A DNA stretch of 61,328 bases from Paenibacillus alkalitolerans (GTDB taxonomy: Bacteria > Bacillota > Bacilli > Paenibacillales > YIM-B00363). Below are positions 27,577-36,754 of this stretch, in pieces. Positions within the stretch are counted from its first letter, which is position 1, and each line of letters begins with the position of its first letter. The translations under genes and the position numbers were made by a program. The stretch covers positions 1 through 61,328 of the forward strand of contig NZ_JAEMXM010000031.1 of assembly GCF_016482785.1 (NCBI RefSeq), given 5' to 3'. The notes beneath the pieces were generated by a model that saw only the letters and a list, made by a program, of their open reading frames with translations, had not been told where the DNA came from and searched no databases.

Positions 27577-28485
27577 CTACCCCTTCACCCGGCGCAACGC
27601 CAACACATGACGCTCGATACCCGCCAAATCCTCCACAATGAGCGTCTCTTCCCACCGGCCGGTTTCGGCCAGCATACGCTCCAGATCCCGGGCTTGCCCC
27701 ATGCCTACTTCAAAGCCCACCAACCGCGGCCAGACGCCGAACCGTTCCATTTGCTCCAGCATGCGGCGATACGGCACCAACCCGTCCGCACCGCCGTCCA
27801 AAGCAAGATGCGGCTCGTACTCCCGCACCTCGACCTGCAGGCCGGCCAAATCCCGCGAAGGAATATACGGCGGATTCGACACTAAAATATCGATGCCGTC
27901 CGCACCGTACTCCCGTACCGCCGGTTCGAACAAATCCCCCTCGAGCAACGCGATCCGGCCGGCCACTCCGTTGCGAACGCAATTGCCGCCCGCAACTTCA
28001 AGCGCCGCCGGACTGATGTCCACAGCGGCGACCCGCCAAGAAGGACACTCCGACGCCAGCGACACCGCGATCGCGCCGCTTCCCGTCCCAATATCCACAG
28101 CGAGCGGCGAAACCCCGCAATCCGGAGGCCATAACTCTCGGCCTAAGGCAACGATACGCTCCACCAGCAGCTCCGTCTCCGGGCGCGGGATCAACACCGC
28201 CGGTGTCACTGCAAACGGCAATCCGTAAAAATACGTCTCGCCCACAATATACTGTACCGGCTCCCCCGCCGCGCGGCGCTGCAGCAGCACCCACAGCCGC
28301 TTGAACGCTTCCGCGTCCATCGGGTCGCTCCACAGAAGCAGCAGCCGCGTACGCGTCACGCCGAGAACATGCCGCATCAGCAGTTCCGCCGATGCCGCGT
28401 GCTCGCCGACTCCCCGCTCACGCAAAAAAGAAGAAGCCTTGATATAGGCTTCTCTTACCGTCATTCCGGCATCTCCTGTACTCAC
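27577..28485 (-). CDS. prmC: Peptide chain release factor N5-glutamine methyltransferase
   Basis: A 302-residue SAM-dependent enzyme (HemK) that methylates the Gln of the GGQ motif in release factors. It has an N-terminal helical substrate-binding domain (about residues 1-85) and a Rossmann methyltransferase domain with [14 protein letters not shown] and the catalytic SNPPYIP. It overlaps prfA, its substrate gene, by 4 bases. Confidence 0.97.
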   Translation of the reverse strand: MSTGDAGMTVREAYIKASSFLRERGVGEHAASAELLMRHVLGVTRTRLLLLWSDPMDAEAFKRLWVLLQRRAAGEPVQYIVGETYFYGLPFAVTPAVLIPRPETELLVERIVALGRELWPPDCGVSPLAVDIGTGSGAIAVSLASECPSWRVAAVDISPAALEVAGGNCVRNGVAGRIALLEGDLFEPAVREYGADGIDILVSNPPYIPSRDLAGLQVEVREYEPHLALDGGADGLVPYRRMLEQMERFGVWPRLVGFEVGMGQARDLERMLAETGRWEETLIVEDLAGIERHVLALRRVKG

Positions 28486-29558
28486 GCCGAATATTCCCCT
28501 CTCTCGGCCATATCCGTCTGGGATGCAACCGTCAAGGCGGACACAATCTCTTCCAAATCGCCGGCCAACACCTGATCGAGCTTGTGCAGCGTCAATCCGA
28601 TGCGGTGGTCCGTCACCCGGCTTTGCGGATAGTTGTACGTCCGGATGCGCTCGCTCCGGTCGCCCGTGCCGACCTTCGTGCGGCGTTCGGAATCGTATTT
28701 CGCCTGCTCTTCCTGCAGCTTCTTCTCATAGATGCGCGCGCGCAATACGCGAAGCGCCATCTCCTTGTTCGAGTTTTGCGATTTGCCGTCTTGGCACGTA
28801 GCCACGATGCCCGTCGGAATGTGCGTCACGCGCACGGCCGATTTCGTCGTGTTTACGGACTGGCCGCCGGCTCCGCTCGAGCAGAACGTATCGACCCGGA
28901 TATCGCTCTCGCGAATTTCCACCTCGACGTCTTCCACTTCCGGCATCACCACGACGGTGGAGGTCGATGTGTGGATGCGCCCGCCGGACTCTGTTTCCGG
29001 CACGCGCTGCACGCGGTGAGCGCCGCTCTCGAACTTCAATTTCGAATAAGCGCCTTTGCCCTTCACCATGAAAATAATTTCTTTGAAGCCGCCGAGATCG
29101 CTCTCGCTCGCTTCCATAACTTCCGTGCGCCAGCCCTGCGAATCGGCGTAACGGCTGTACATGCGGTACAGCTCCGCCGCAAACAACGCCGCCTCCTCGC
29201 CCCCGGCCGCGCCGCGAATTTCCACGATGACGTTCTTGTCATCGTTCGGATCCTTCGGCAGCAGCAGCACGCGGATGTTCTCCTGCAGCGCCTCTTTGCG
29301 CTCGGTCAATTCGGAAACTTCCATCTTCACCAATTCGCGCATTTCGTCGTCGAGCTTCTCGCCAAGCATGGTGCGGGCGTCATCCAACTGCGCCGACACC
29401 GATTTATATTCCTGATACGCGTCATACACCTCTTGCAGATCGGACTGCTCTTTGGAGTATTCGCGCAATTTCTTGCTGTCGTTCGCCACATCCGGATCGC
29501 AGAGCAGCTCGCTGAGCTTCTCGTACCGGTCTGCAAGCGCCTCTAGACGATCAAACAT
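28482..29558 (-). CDS. prfA: Peptide chain release factor 1
   Basis: A 358-residue class I release factor that reads UAA and UAG and releases the peptide. The GGQ motif is in [16 protein letters not shown], and the decoding tripeptide region is in the preceding domain. Length and all domains are normal. It is translationally coupled to prmC (4-base overlap), the usual arrangement. Confidence 0.98.
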   Translation of the reverse strand: MFDRLEALADRYEKLSELLCDPDVANDSKKLREYSKEQSDLQEVYDAYQEYKSVSAQLDDARTMLGEKLDDEMRELVKMEVSELTERKEALQENIRVLLLPKDPNDDKNVIVEIRGAAGGEEAALFAAELYRMYSRYADSQGWRTEVMEASESDLGGFKEIIFMVKGKGAYSKLKFESGAHRVQRVPETESGGRIHTSTSTVVVMPEVEDVEVEIRESDIRVDTFCSSGAGGQSVNTTKSAVRVTHIPTGIVATCQDGKSQNSNKEMALRVLRARIYEKKLQEEQAKYDSERRTKVGTGDRSERIRTYNYPQSRVTDHRIGLTLHKLDQVLAGDLEEIVSALTVASQTDMAERGEYSA

Positions 29559-29659
29559 GGTCTCTCACCCTCTTATATAAGAATGACTTCATCCTTACAG
29601 TATATGTTGCGCAAAAAAACAATGTCAATGTACAAAAGCTTCCGCCCCGGCAACGAACC

Positions 29660-30760
29660 CTACACATTAAACCGGAAATGCATCACATCGCCGTCGCGCA
29701 CGACGTATTCTTTCCCTTCGAGCCTCAGCAGCCCTTTCTCCTTCGCCGCGTTCATGGAGCCGCAAGCGATCAAATCGTCGTATGCGACAACTTCGGCCCG
29801 AATAAATCCGCGCTCGAAGTCGGTGTGAATGACGCCGGCCGCTCCCGGCGCTTTCGTGCCCGCGCGAATCGTCCACGCGCGCACTTCCTGGACCCCTGCC
29901 GTGAAGTAAGTGTACAGTCCAAGCAGCTTATACGCCGCGCGAATCAACCGGTCCAGTCCGGACTCGTTCAAGCCGAGCTCTTCCAAGAACAGCGCTTTGT
30001 CCTCGCCCTCCAGTTCGGCGATTTCGGACTCCACCTTCGCGCTGATCGGCACCACTTCCGCGCCTTCCGCCGCGGCAAATTCGCGCACCTTCGCCACATA
30101 CGGATTATCGTCCGCGTTCGCAGCTTCATCTTCACTTACGTTGGCGGCATACAGAACCGGTTTCATTGTGATGAGATGCAGATCCCGCAACAAAAGCCGC
30201 TCTTCGTCCGACAGCTCCACGCTGCGCGCAGGCTTGTCGCTATATAACGCCTCTTTCACCCGCTCCAGCGCTTCCGCTTCGACCGCATACTTTTTATCGC
30301 CGCTCTTCAAGTTTTTCTTTGTCCGATCCAGACGCTTCTCCACAGACTCGACATCGGCCAAAATCAATTCCAAATTGATCGTCTCGATATCGCTCAGAGG
30401 GTTGACGCCGCCGGAAACGTGAGTAATGTTTTCATCCACAAAGCAGCGGACGACGTGCACGATCGCATCCACTTCACGGATATGAGCCAAAAACTTATTC
30501 CCCAGACCTTCGCCCTTGCTCGCGCCCTTCACCAATCCCGCGATATCCACAAATTCGAATGCGGTCGGCACGATGCGCTGCGGATTGACGATTTCAGCCA
30601 ATTTCTGCAGACGCTCGTCCGGCACTTCAACGACTCCTACATTCGGATCGATCGTGCAGAACGGATAATTCGCCGATTCCGCGCCCGCTTGCGTAATTGC
30701 ATTGAACAAAGTCGACTTGCCCACATTCGGCAACCCGACGATCCCCGCCTTTAAAGCCAT
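29660..30760 (-). CDS. ychF: Redox-regulated ATPase/GTPase YchF (OLA1 family)
   Basis: A 366-residue Obg-related P-loop protein. Walker [13 protein letters not shown] is near residues 8-19, a [14 protein letters not shown] switch region and a coiled-coil insert follow, and a C-terminal TGS-like domain ends with [20 protein letters not shown]. It binds ribosomes and hydrolyses ATP rather than GTP in studied homologues. It lies about 100 bases before prfA on the same strand. Confidence 0.96.
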   Translation of the reverse strand: MALKAGIVGLPNVGKSTLFNAITQAGAESANYPFCTIDPNVGVVEVPDERLQKLAEIVNPQRIVPTAFEFVDIAGLVKGASKGEGLGNKFLAHIREVDAIVHVVRCFVDENITHVSGGVNPLSDIETINLELILADVESVEKRLDRTKKNLKSGDKKYAVEAEALERVKEALYSDKPARSVELSDEERLLLRDLHLITMKPVLYAANVSEDEAANADDNPYVAKVREFAAAEGAEVVPISAKVESEIAELEGEDKALFLEELGLNESGLDRLIRAAYKLLGLYTYFTAGVQEVRAWTIRAGTKAPGAAGVIHTDFERGFIRAEVVAYDDLIACGSMNAAKEKGLLRLEGKEYVVRDGDVMHFRFNV

Positions 30761-30891
30761 CTATTTACAACTCCCGTTCGTTATTATTCCGTTATCATAC
30801 CTGTACATTATATAGCAGGCAAAGCTTCAGCACAATTTGCTCCCGCTCGTTTAAACCTTTACACTTAGAATTGTAGACAGCATTCACAGAG

Positions 30892-30954
30892 TTATCCACA
30901 AAATTATACACACCATGTTAACAAAAGAATGTTTGTTCGCACCAGTTATCCACA
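30892..30954 (+). promoter_or_regulatory. Cluster of three perfect DnaA boxes upstream of tadA
   Basis: TTATCCACA (30892-30900), TTATACACA (30904-30912) and TTATCCACA (30946-30954) all match the TTATNCACA consensus exactly. The second and third are 42 bp apart, four helical turns. The cluster lies in the divergent region between ychF and tadA, 28 bases before the tadA start. Confidence 0.65.
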
Positions 30955-30981
30955 GAATCGTCCTCGGAGGACCATTTTACC

Positions 30982-31455
30982 ATGCAAAATGACGCGCAAA
31001 ACCAACATATTCACTGGATGAGAGAGGCGATCGCCGAGGCGCGGCGGGCTGAGGCGATCAACGAGGTGCCGATCGGCGCCGTTGTCGTGAAAGACGGAGA
31101 AATTATCGGCAGAGGCCACAATGTAAGGGAATCGACGGCCGATCCGACCGCTCATGCGGAAATGATCGCCATCAAGGAAGCAAGCAAACGGTTGAATGCG
31201 TGGCGCCTTACCGATTGCGACCTGTACGTGACGTTGGAACCGTGTCCGATGTGTGCGGGCGCCATCCTGCAATCGCGAATTCGGCGTGTAATATACGCGA
31301 CCCCCGATCCCAAGGCCGGCTGTGCGGGAACGCTGATGAATTTGCTGCAGGATCCGCGCTTCAATCACCGGACGGAGGTCGTTGCCGGCGTGCTGCAGGA
31401 GGAGTGCTCTTCCATGCTTAGCGACTTCTTTAGAAAGCTCAGAAAAAAACAGTGA
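30982..31455 (+). CDS. tadA: tRNA-specific adenosine deaminase
   Basis: A 157-residue zinc enzyme that converts A34 to inosine in tRNA-Arg(ACG). The catalytic HAE (in PTAHAEMIAIKEA) and the zinc-binding PCPMCAGA are present. The start lies after GGAGGACCATTTTACC. It opens a plus-strand run divergent from ychF. In B. subtilis tadA (yaaJ) sits near the origin beside dnaX, but not here. Confidence 0.96.
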   Translation: MQNDAQNQHIHWMREAIAEARRAEAINEVPIGAVVVKDGEIIGRGHNVRESTADPTAHAEMIAIKEASKRLNAWRLTDCDLYVTLEPCPMCAGAILQSRIRRVIYATPDPKAGCAGTLMNLLQDPRFNHRTEVVAGVLQEECSSMLSDFFRKLRKKQ

Positions 31456-31471
31456 GGTGTTTGAGAGCCAT

Positions 31472-31933
31472 ATGACGTTTACATATTTCCCATTCGACAT
31501 ATCGCAGCCGGAACACGCAAAGAGCGTAGTTGAACTGCAGCAATTGTCATATCCGGTGGAAGCGAAATTGATCGGACTCGAAACGATTCCCCCGCTTCTA
31601 GACACGCCCGATACCCTGATGAGCTGCGGTGAAACGTTCATCGGCTGCTTTGAAGGAGACCTGTTAGCCGGCGCCGTTTCCTACAAGCTGGACGGCGACA
31701 CGGTCGATATTCACCGAATGATGGTGCATCCCGAAAGGTTTCGAAGAGGCATTGCACAATCGCTCCTGGATGCCGTTCTATCCGTTCCGGGAGCGCGCAA
31801 AGCGGTCGTATCTACAGGATCGGCGAACGTTCCGGCCGTCAAGCTTTACGAGAGAAACGGATTTAAAGAAACGGAAAAAGTCGAAATCGCGCCCGCCGTT
31901 ACCATCACCCGCTTTGAAAATGATCTGTCCTGA
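31472..31933 (+). CDS. GNAT-family N-acetyltransferase
   Basis: A 153-residue acetyltransferase. The acetyl-CoA-binding region is VHPERFRRGIAQSLLDAVL (motif A with R-x2-R/G-x-A), followed by the YERNGFKETE segment of motif B. The start at 31472 comes 17 bases after the tadA stop with GTGAGGTG upstream, so it is probably co-transcribed with tadA. The substrate is unknown. Confidence 0.88.
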   Translation: MTFTYFPFDISQPEHAKSVVELQQLSYPVEAKLIGLETIPPLLDTPDTLMSCGETFIGCFEGDLLAGAVSYKLDGDTVDIHRMMVHPERFRRGIAQSLLDAVLSVPGARKAVVSTGSANVPAVKLYERNGFKETEKVEIAPAVTITRFENDLS

Positions 31934-32094
31934 ACATCAACAAAGTAGCTGTTTTCCCCATCGTAGTTAGTGTATCATTGAATACGGACGAACAGGGCTT
32001 AATTTGATGATTCACCGGGTTGGGGAAGAACTTGCCGCCGCTCCTTAACTCTTGATATCCACAGGCCGGTATTTCCCGTCGGGGGCCGATTGAT

Positions 32095-32793
32095 ATGTTT
32101 GACGTCGTAATGCTATTGAAAAATATTCCGATTCTTGAAGACTTTGATCCCGAAGATTTGAAGGCAGTCGGTCCTTTGCTGAAGGAACGAAATTACAAGA
32201 GAGGGTCCATCCTCTTTTTCGAGGGGGACCCGGGGGAAGAATTATTCGTAATCGGATCGGGATTCGTAAAAATTTACCGCTTGGAACAAGCGCTGGATCA
32301 AACGAAAGAAATTACGCTGTCGCTGTTTAAAGACGGGGACTACTTCGGTGAAATGTCGTTGATCGAGAAGGATGGCACCCGCTCCGCCACCGCGGAAACG
32401 ATCGAACCGAGCACTATATTTACGCTTTCGCGCAACGACTTCGTCCAATTTTTGGAGAGAAGTCCTTTGCTTTGTCTGAAATTGCTCGAAGTGACGATGA
32501 AACGGCTGCGCAAAGCGAACGACCAAATTCACGATCTCACGTTCTTGGACGTACGCTCGCGCATTATTAAAAACATCGATCGTCTCTCGGCCGAGTATGG
32601 CGTTGAGGCCGGCGGCCGCTTGCGGATCGATCTCAAGCTGACTCACCAGCAAATCGCCAACATGGTCGGCACCGTCCGGGAATCGGTAACGAAAGTGCTC
32701 CAAGAATTGCAAGATGACGGAATCATAACGATCGATAAGAAGCGTATTATTATATTGGACGCCATTCGTTTGAAGAAATCGATCCAATTATAA
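32095..32793 (+). CDS. Crp/Fnr-family transcriptional regulator
   Basis: A 232-residue regulator. It has an N-terminal cyclic-nucleotide-binding-like beta-roll (about residues 10-125, with FVIGSGFVKIYR and GDYFGEMSLIEKDGTRSATA), a dimer helix and a C-terminal winged helix (LKLTHQQIANMVGTVRESVTKVLQELQ is the recognition region). There is no N-terminal Cys cluster, so it is not a classical Fnr iron-sulfur sensor. Ligand and targets are unknown. Confidence 0.93.
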   Translation: MFDVVMLLKNIPILEDFDPEDLKAVGPLLKERNYKRGSILFFEGDPGEELFVIGSGFVKIYRLEQALDQTKEITLSLFKDGDYFGEMSLIEKDGTRSATAETIEPSTIFTLSRNDFVQFLERSPLLCLKLLEVTMKRLRKANDQIHDLTFLDVRSRIIKNIDRLSAEYGVEAGGRLRIDLKLTHQQIANMVGTVRESVTKVLQELQDDGIITIDKKRIIILDAIRLKKSIQL

Positions 32794-32874
32794 CCGGTTT
32801 TTTTGTGCGAAATTGCTATGGCGCTTGGGTGTTGCAACCCGTTATAATTCATGTTAGATTAATATTTACTTCGT

Positions 32875-32949
32875 GCGCCCGTAGCTCAGCCGGATAGAGC
32901 GACAGTTTCCTAAACTGTGCGTCGCGGGTTCGAATCCCGCCGTGGCGCG
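32875..32949 (+). tRNA. tRNA-Arg (anticodon CCT) with an unusual acceptor stem
   Basis: D-arm GCTC/GAGC, anticodon stem ACAGT/ACTGT with loop TTCCTAA, and T-arm GCGGG-TTCGAAT-CCCGC are all intact and indicate tRNA-Arg(CCT). The 5' acceptor strand GCGCCCG pairs fully with the 3' side only if the extra T at 32943 (CG-T-GGCGC) is bulged out. The four bases ACCA at 32951-32954 follow two bases later. A terminator comes directly after. Confidence 0.8.
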
Positions 32950-32953
32950 TACC

Positions 32954-32985
32954 AAACCCTTGTGTATCAAGGGTTTTTCTTTTTT
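32954..32985 (+). terminator. Terminator after tRNA-Arg
   Basis: AAACCCTTG and CAAGGGTTT pair around TGTAT, followed by TTCTTTTTT. The stop codon of the convergent amidase gene lies inside this hairpin. Confidence 0.9.
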
Positions 32986-33809
32986 GTAACATAAACCGAT
33001 TGCGTTCTTGCATCCCAGGCCACTGTGGCGTTCACCGCTTCGGCCAGTTCGCGCAGCGCCACATAACCGGATCCGCCGATCAGTACCGTCGGAAAGGGAA
33101 TACCGTTGACGGTCACCATTCTCGCTTCTTGCTGCCAACCTACCGCAGCTCCCAAAGCTTCACCTGTCCGTCTGGCCGGAGTCCACGTCTGACCGTCGAT
33201 CAGCCGGCCGTCGGTGATATGCTTGCCGTTAATACGCACAATGACGGGGTCACCGAGTTTCGGCTTCTGCAATGAGGCATCCGCGACCTGATCGAGAAAC
33301 CATTCCTTTGTAATCGCGCTGCCCGGGCACGTTTTTCCGGGTTGCATCTCCCGGTGGAACCGGATATCTCCCGTAACGCGTCCCCACAAATACATGACTG
33401 CGCGGGTCAGACCGACAGACGTACTTAACTGCGGACCTTCCAGCTTCTCGTTCCCGTAATCAAAGTTGCCGATCATCTCGAACATGAAAGGGTGAACTCC
33501 GTCATTATCCGGATCGTTATTGCCGTATGCCGAGGCCGGCGGAACAAGAAGCGACCGGCCGTCCCAAATATATCCTTCCGGATCGATCGAAGCGTGCTGC
33601 GCGATATCTGTAAATCCTCTCAGCAGGTGCGCGCGCCACATGATCTGAATTATTCGTTCCTTATTCATCTCTTTCCGATAATCGGCGATTGTGGGCCTCC
33701 ATGTGCCGTGAACGTGAATCTTGGAGAAATACACCTTGCCGGTATTCGGCCGCAAAACTTGTTCAATATAGTCGGGGAGCGTGTATCGTTTGAACTGCCG
33801 TTGAACCAT
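32967..33809 (-). CDS. N-acetylmuramoyl-L-alanine amidase with a copper-amine-oxidase-like stalk domain
   Basis: About 280 residues. The N-terminal part resembles the amidase_2/PGRP fold (KIHVHGTW, the AQHASIDPEGYIWDGRSL strand, and GDIRFHREMQPGKTCPGSAI with a Zn-type His). The C-terminal part has RINGKHITDGRLIDGQTW and GYVALRELAEAVNATVAWD, typical of the copper-amine-oxidase N-terminal-like repeat. It lacks a signal peptide, like mother-cell or phage-type lysins. An upstream ATG at 33821 abuts AAGGGAG, so the ATG at 33809 is preferred. Confidence 0.85.
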   Translation of the reverse strand: MVQRQFKRYTLPDYIEQVLRPNTGKVYFSKIHVHGTWRPTIADYRKEMNKERIIQIMWRAHLLRGFTDIAQHASIDPEGYIWDGRSLLVPPASAYGNNDPDNDGVHPFMFEMIGNFDYGNEKLEGPQLSTSVGLTRAVMYLWGRVTGDIRFHREMQPGKTCPGSAITKEWFLDQVADASLQKPKLGDPVIVRINGKHITDGRLIDGQTWTPARRTGEALGAAVGWQQEARMVTVNGIPFPTVLIGGSGYVALRELAEAVNATVAWDARTQSVYVTKKKNP

Positions 33810-34037
33810 AATGTTACTCATCTCCCTTCATTTCATTACGCGCCAGCTCATACTCGAGCTCGCGTTGATTATATACTATGATATATATCTAAAGGCAGTC
33901 CCGAATTATTGACTTCAAGCCGGCAGTTGACCCGATCTCTCGGGGCAGATCAATTTGTCCTATCCGCTTCAAACGAACGAAATCGAATAGCGACTGTATA
34001 TTGGCAAACAAAGGAAGCGGTTACAAGGCAATCTATG

Positions 34038-34068
34038 TGAATATTCAAAAAATTTACCGCAAATAATA
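34038..34068 (+). promoter_or_regulatory. Sigma-G-type promoter of the SASP gene
   Basis: TGAATA (34038-34043), an 18-base spacer and AATAATA (34062-34068) closely match the forespore sigma-G consensus TGAATA/CATACTA. It lies 30 bases before the SASP start, as expected for this gene class. Confidence 0.75.
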
Positions 34069-34097
34069 CAGCTACACCAACAAGGAGGTGACACCAA

Positions 34098-34304
34098 ATG
34101 CCACGAAGAAACGTACCGGTTGTACCGCAAGCTATCAATGCTTTGGAACAATTGAAGTATGAATCCGCGCGTGAAGTCGGCGTTCAAGTACCGCCGGACG
34201 GTTATTGGGGACATGTAGCCGCTCGCGATGCGGGCGCGGTCGGTGGAAGCATGGTTCGAAAGATGGTTCAGATCGCAGAGCAAACGTTGGCTGGTCGTCG
34301 TTAA
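34098..34304 (+). CDS. Alpha/beta-type small acid-soluble spore protein
   Basis: A 68-residue SASP. It has the GPR cleavage-like region (NALEQLKYESAREVGV) and the DNA-binding GYWGHVAARDAGAVGGSMVRKM segment. These proteins coat forespore DNA, protect it from UV and are degraded at germination (family knowledge). The ATG follows a perfect AAGGAGGTGA. The gene stands alone, with its own sigma-G-type promoter and terminator. Confidence 0.95.
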   Translation: MPRRNVPVVPQAINALEQLKYESAREVGVQVPPDGYWGHVAARDAGAVGGSMVRKMVQIAEQTLAGRR

Positions 34305-34350
34305 TTGCCGAAGCTGCGGTTGATTTCCTCCTGTCATATATTGCGTTAAC

Positions 34351-34380
34351 CGGGAGCCTGCTCGCAGGCTCCCGTTCCTG
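34351..34380 (+). terminator. Terminator of the SASP gene
   Basis: CGGGAGCCTG, a CTCG tetraloop and CAGGCTCCCG form a ten-pair stem, followed by TTCCTGTTT. The U-tract is interrupted but the stem is very stable. Confidence 0.8.
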
Positions 34381-34521
34381 TTTGGGCAATACGAAATAAC
34401 CGTATTACTTTGATATTTTCCGGCCGATTCGGAAGCGAGTTCGGGAAGCAAGTTTCTCTTGATTTCGCAACTAAATCATGTTACATTATTCGATGTCGTC
34501 GCTATTAAAGCACGGCTTCGT

Positions 34522-34595
34522 CGAGACGTGGCTCAGCTTGGTAGAGCGCTTGGTTCGGGACCAAGAGGTCGCAGGTTCGAATCCTGTCGTCTCGA
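34522..34595 (+). tRNA. tRNA-Pro (anticodon CGG)
   Basis: A standard cloverleaf: acceptor CGAGACG/CGTCTCG, D-arm GCTC/GAGC, anticodon stem CTTGG/CCAAG with loop TTCGGGA (anticodon CGG), T-arm GCAGG-TTCGAAT-CCTGT, discriminator A. CCA is not encoded. It is a single gene followed by its own terminator. Confidence 0.95.
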
Positions 34596-34611
34596 TACCG
34601 TTAAATACAAG

Positions 34612-34644
34612 GAACTGCGGGCTTTGGCCCGCAGTTCTTTTTTT
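34612..34644 (+). terminator. Terminator after tRNA-Pro
   Basis: GAACTGCGGGC, a TTTG loop and GCCCGCAGTTC are followed by seven T. Confidence 0.93.
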
Positions 34645-34681
34645 ACACAAGAAAAACAAGCCGAACGCAGCTCGTGAAATG

Positions 34682-35227
34682 CTACCGGATCCGGGAGCTG
34701 CGGCGGTCAATGTCATAATCGAAACCGCGATTCCGGCGTGATTCGATATAACGTCGCATTAAAAGATGATAATAAAGAATAGTCAATGTAATGGTGATCA
34801 AATATACAGGAAGCGAGTACAATAATTTCCACGTATTGTACTTATAAACACGGGTTAAGACGCTCACCCATTCAAAGCCGGTCGCAAACATCGACCACAG
34901 CACGATATACAACCATACGGCGAAGCCCTTCGGCTTCCATCTGTCGTAAAAATATATTAAGTAATACCCGAACGGCGTATATAAAAAATACATCAGCAAA
35001 TCGAATATTTCATATTTGGGGCTGTCGTTTACATCGAATGAATCGGTTGGCGGAGTGCCGAGAATATGATCCAATGTTTTGGCGGATGCCACACTGAAGA
35101 GCATGATAAGCAGAGCGACGGATGTGGGGAGTCTTTTGGGCAGCAAAAGAATGATGACGGCATTTACGGCGATCGTTGCCAGGACGAACCACTCGTTCGT
35201 GTCGAATTTTTCCGGTAAAAGTATCAA
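34682..35227 (-). CDS. Polytopic membrane protein of unknown function (second of a pair)
   Basis: A 181-residue protein with about five membrane helices (FVLATIAVNAVIILLLP, SVALLIMLFSVASA, YEIFDLLMYFLYTPFGYYLIY, FAVWLYIVLWSMFATGFEWVS, LPVYLITITLTILYYHLL) and a charged C-terminal tail (RRYIESRRNRGFDYDIDRR). It overlaps the upstream gene by 4 bases and shares its helix pattern, so the pair probably arose by duplication and acts together. It resembles the small CBO0543-type membrane proteins, but this is uncertain. Confidence 0.8.
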   Translation of the reverse strand: MILLPEKFDTNEWFVLATIAVNAVIILLLPKRLPTSVALLIMLFSVASAKTLDHILGTPPTDSFDVNDSPKYEIFDLLMYFLYTPFGYYLIYFYDRWKPKGFAVWLYIVLWSMFATGFEWVSVLTRVYKYNTWKLLYSLPVYLITITLTILYYHLLMRRYIESRRNRGFDYDIDRRSSRIR

Positions 35228-35697
35228 TCTAATTCGAGCTCCCTTTTCAAAACACGCTGAAATCCTTTATGAAAAGCCATTACCAAAATGATGAGCGCAA
35301 GCCAAGACACGATCGTCATCCATATTTGCCAGTGCACATGTTTGATTAATCCTGTCCAGACGGTGACATACTGCATAAAAGACAAAGTAAGAACGGCGAT
35401 TACGGTATAAACGGATTTCAATATGTACGAACGCGCCCTTTTGCATAAATCTGCAAGCCAAATGATAAATAACGGAATGAAGATGAGACGATTGACAACC
35501 AGCGCCAAATAGTCAGTGGGGTTCATCGTATATGTGATCCATCCCAGGTTTATCGTTAAGGCGGCAAAGAAGCTTTGATAAAAAAATGTCATCGAGATCC
35601 AGAGAAATATCATTTCAAACATATGAAGCCTTTTGGGTACGACCGCAAACAGAATGGCAACCATAAGGTTCAGCGACAGGTAGGCTGCAAACGACAT
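35224..35697 (-). CDS. Polytopic membrane protein of unknown function (first of a pair)
   Basis: A 157-residue protein with five predicted membrane helices, from AAYLSLNLMVAILFAVVPK to WQIWMTIVSWLALIILVMA. Both genes of the pair have a P-K-R-L after the first helix and a Trp-rich fifth helix. GGAG lies upstream of the ATG. Its stop overlaps the start of the next gene by 4 bases, indicating coupling. Role unknown. Confidence 0.8.
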   Translation of the reverse strand: MSFAAYLSLNLMVAILFAVVPKRLHMFEMIFLWISMTFFYQSFFAALTINLGWITYTMNPTDYLALVVNRLIFIPLFIIWLADLCKRARSYILKSVYTVIAVLTLSFMQYVTVWTGLIKHVHWQIWMTIVSWLALIILVMAFHKGFQRVLKRELELD

Positions 35698-35824
35698 ATT
35701 GGTTCTCCTGGAAATGTTTGATTGTGAAGATTATTTCCGAATTCACCGTACACTATTCACGATGTAGTCTTTTCGTTCCCGCCAAGGCATAGGATTGCAG
35801 TAACCGTGTGTTGGAGGGATTCAA

Positions 35825-36655
35825 GTGCTGACTGCATCCGACTTGTCCGCTTGGGAGGAGCACCGGTTTTGGGTGGAAATATTGGGCGATCACGCACGCT
35901 TCGTCAGGGATGCCTTGTCGCCGGAAGAGGCGGGGTGGGTGGCCGCGGCGCAAGCCTATATCGGCGATTTTCGCCGGCTTCGTGAAAGCTTGAGCGGCTT
36001 GCCGCCTTCCGCTCCCGCTTCTTCCGCCGCGATGATTCGATTCGCCGTCGAAAGCCAAGGAACTGCCGCGAGTTATTACCGCTTTGAAGGCGGCTTGCAG
36101 CATTTGCGGATATTCAATCGGGTAAACCTTGACCTGACCCCTAGCTTCTTGAACGGGACGCTCAATGAAAATCAGGAGTATTTACGGCTTCTATCCTTCT
36201 ATGTGCAAGGGCTAAATCCGGCTCCGCTCCCGCTGAGCGAGCTGCTCGATTTGTGGCTGGGCGATCAGCTCGGACACGCTTTGCTGCTGTCGCGCATTCT
36301 GGATCCCGTAGAGATACCGCTTATTGAACGGGCCGAAGCGGTGATTCGCGAACTTCAATCTCACCTTGTGAAAAACCAGGCCATTAAAGGCTATTTGCGG
36401 TTTACGCCCCCAAATTTCCCATTGCAGATGAATTTCGGCGGACAAGTAGCACGGTCGGTGGCCGTCTTCTATAATTTGGTCCTGGAAGTTATATCTCTGT
36501 ATAAAGAATCTGAAGTATTGAACAAAACGACCTTGCGTTTCTTGGAGCATCATATTCCGGAGACGTGCTACTTTATGCAAAAATTGGCGCGCTTTAACCG
36601 GAGTTTTCTTACGATCCCCGATTGCCCTTTAACGAAACCTTCGTTCGACGGATAA
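35825..36655 (+). CDS. DUF2935 family protein
   Basis: A 276-residue all-helical protein. The start LTASDLSAWEEHRFWVEILGDHARFVRDAL and the second-half repeat (LSELLDLWLGDQLGHALLLSRILD) fit DUF2935, a two-repeat helical-bundle family with conserved Glu and His residues that may bind metal. It begins with GTG after GGAGGG at 6 bases; no nearby ATG competes. It is common in spore formers, with function unknown. A hairpin follows. Confidence 0.88.
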   Translation: MLTASDLSAWEEHRFWVEILGDHARFVRDALSPEEAGWVAAAQAYIGDFRRLRESLSGLPPSAPASSAAMIRFAVESQGTAASYYRFEGGLQHLRIFNRVNLDLTPSFLNGTLNENQEYLRLLSFYVQGLNPAPLPLSELLDLWLGDQLGHALLLSRILDPVEIPLIERAEAVIRELQSHLVKNQAIKGYLRFTPPNFPLQMNFGGQVARSVAVFYNLVLEVISLYKESEVLNKTTLRFLEHHIPETCYFMQKLARFNRSFLTIPDCPLTKPSFDG

Positions 36656-36680
36656 AGTACAGACCCCGGGCACAAGTGAA

Positions 36681-36718
36681 AAATGGTTGAGCGGGCGTAA
36701 ACCCTCCGCTCAACCATT
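36681..36718. terminator. Bidirectional hairpin between convergent genes
   Basis: AAATGGTTGAGCGG and CCGCTCAACCATTT form a perfect 14-bp stem around an 11-base loop. Short A and T runs end the arms, so it can serve the genes on both sides. Confidence 0.75.
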
Positions 36719-36754
36719 TGTCCATCGTACGGACGACAGATCCGTCTGAATCGC

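Noticed and set aside
32866-33138. 90-residue minus-strand frame ending ATAGFEPATHSLGNC
   Set aside because: An antisense translation of tRNA-Arg fused to an out-of-frame part of the amidase gene; a typical artefact.
34486-34716. 76-residue minus-strand frame with TTGFEPATSWSRT
   Set aside because: An antisense translation of tRNA-Pro.
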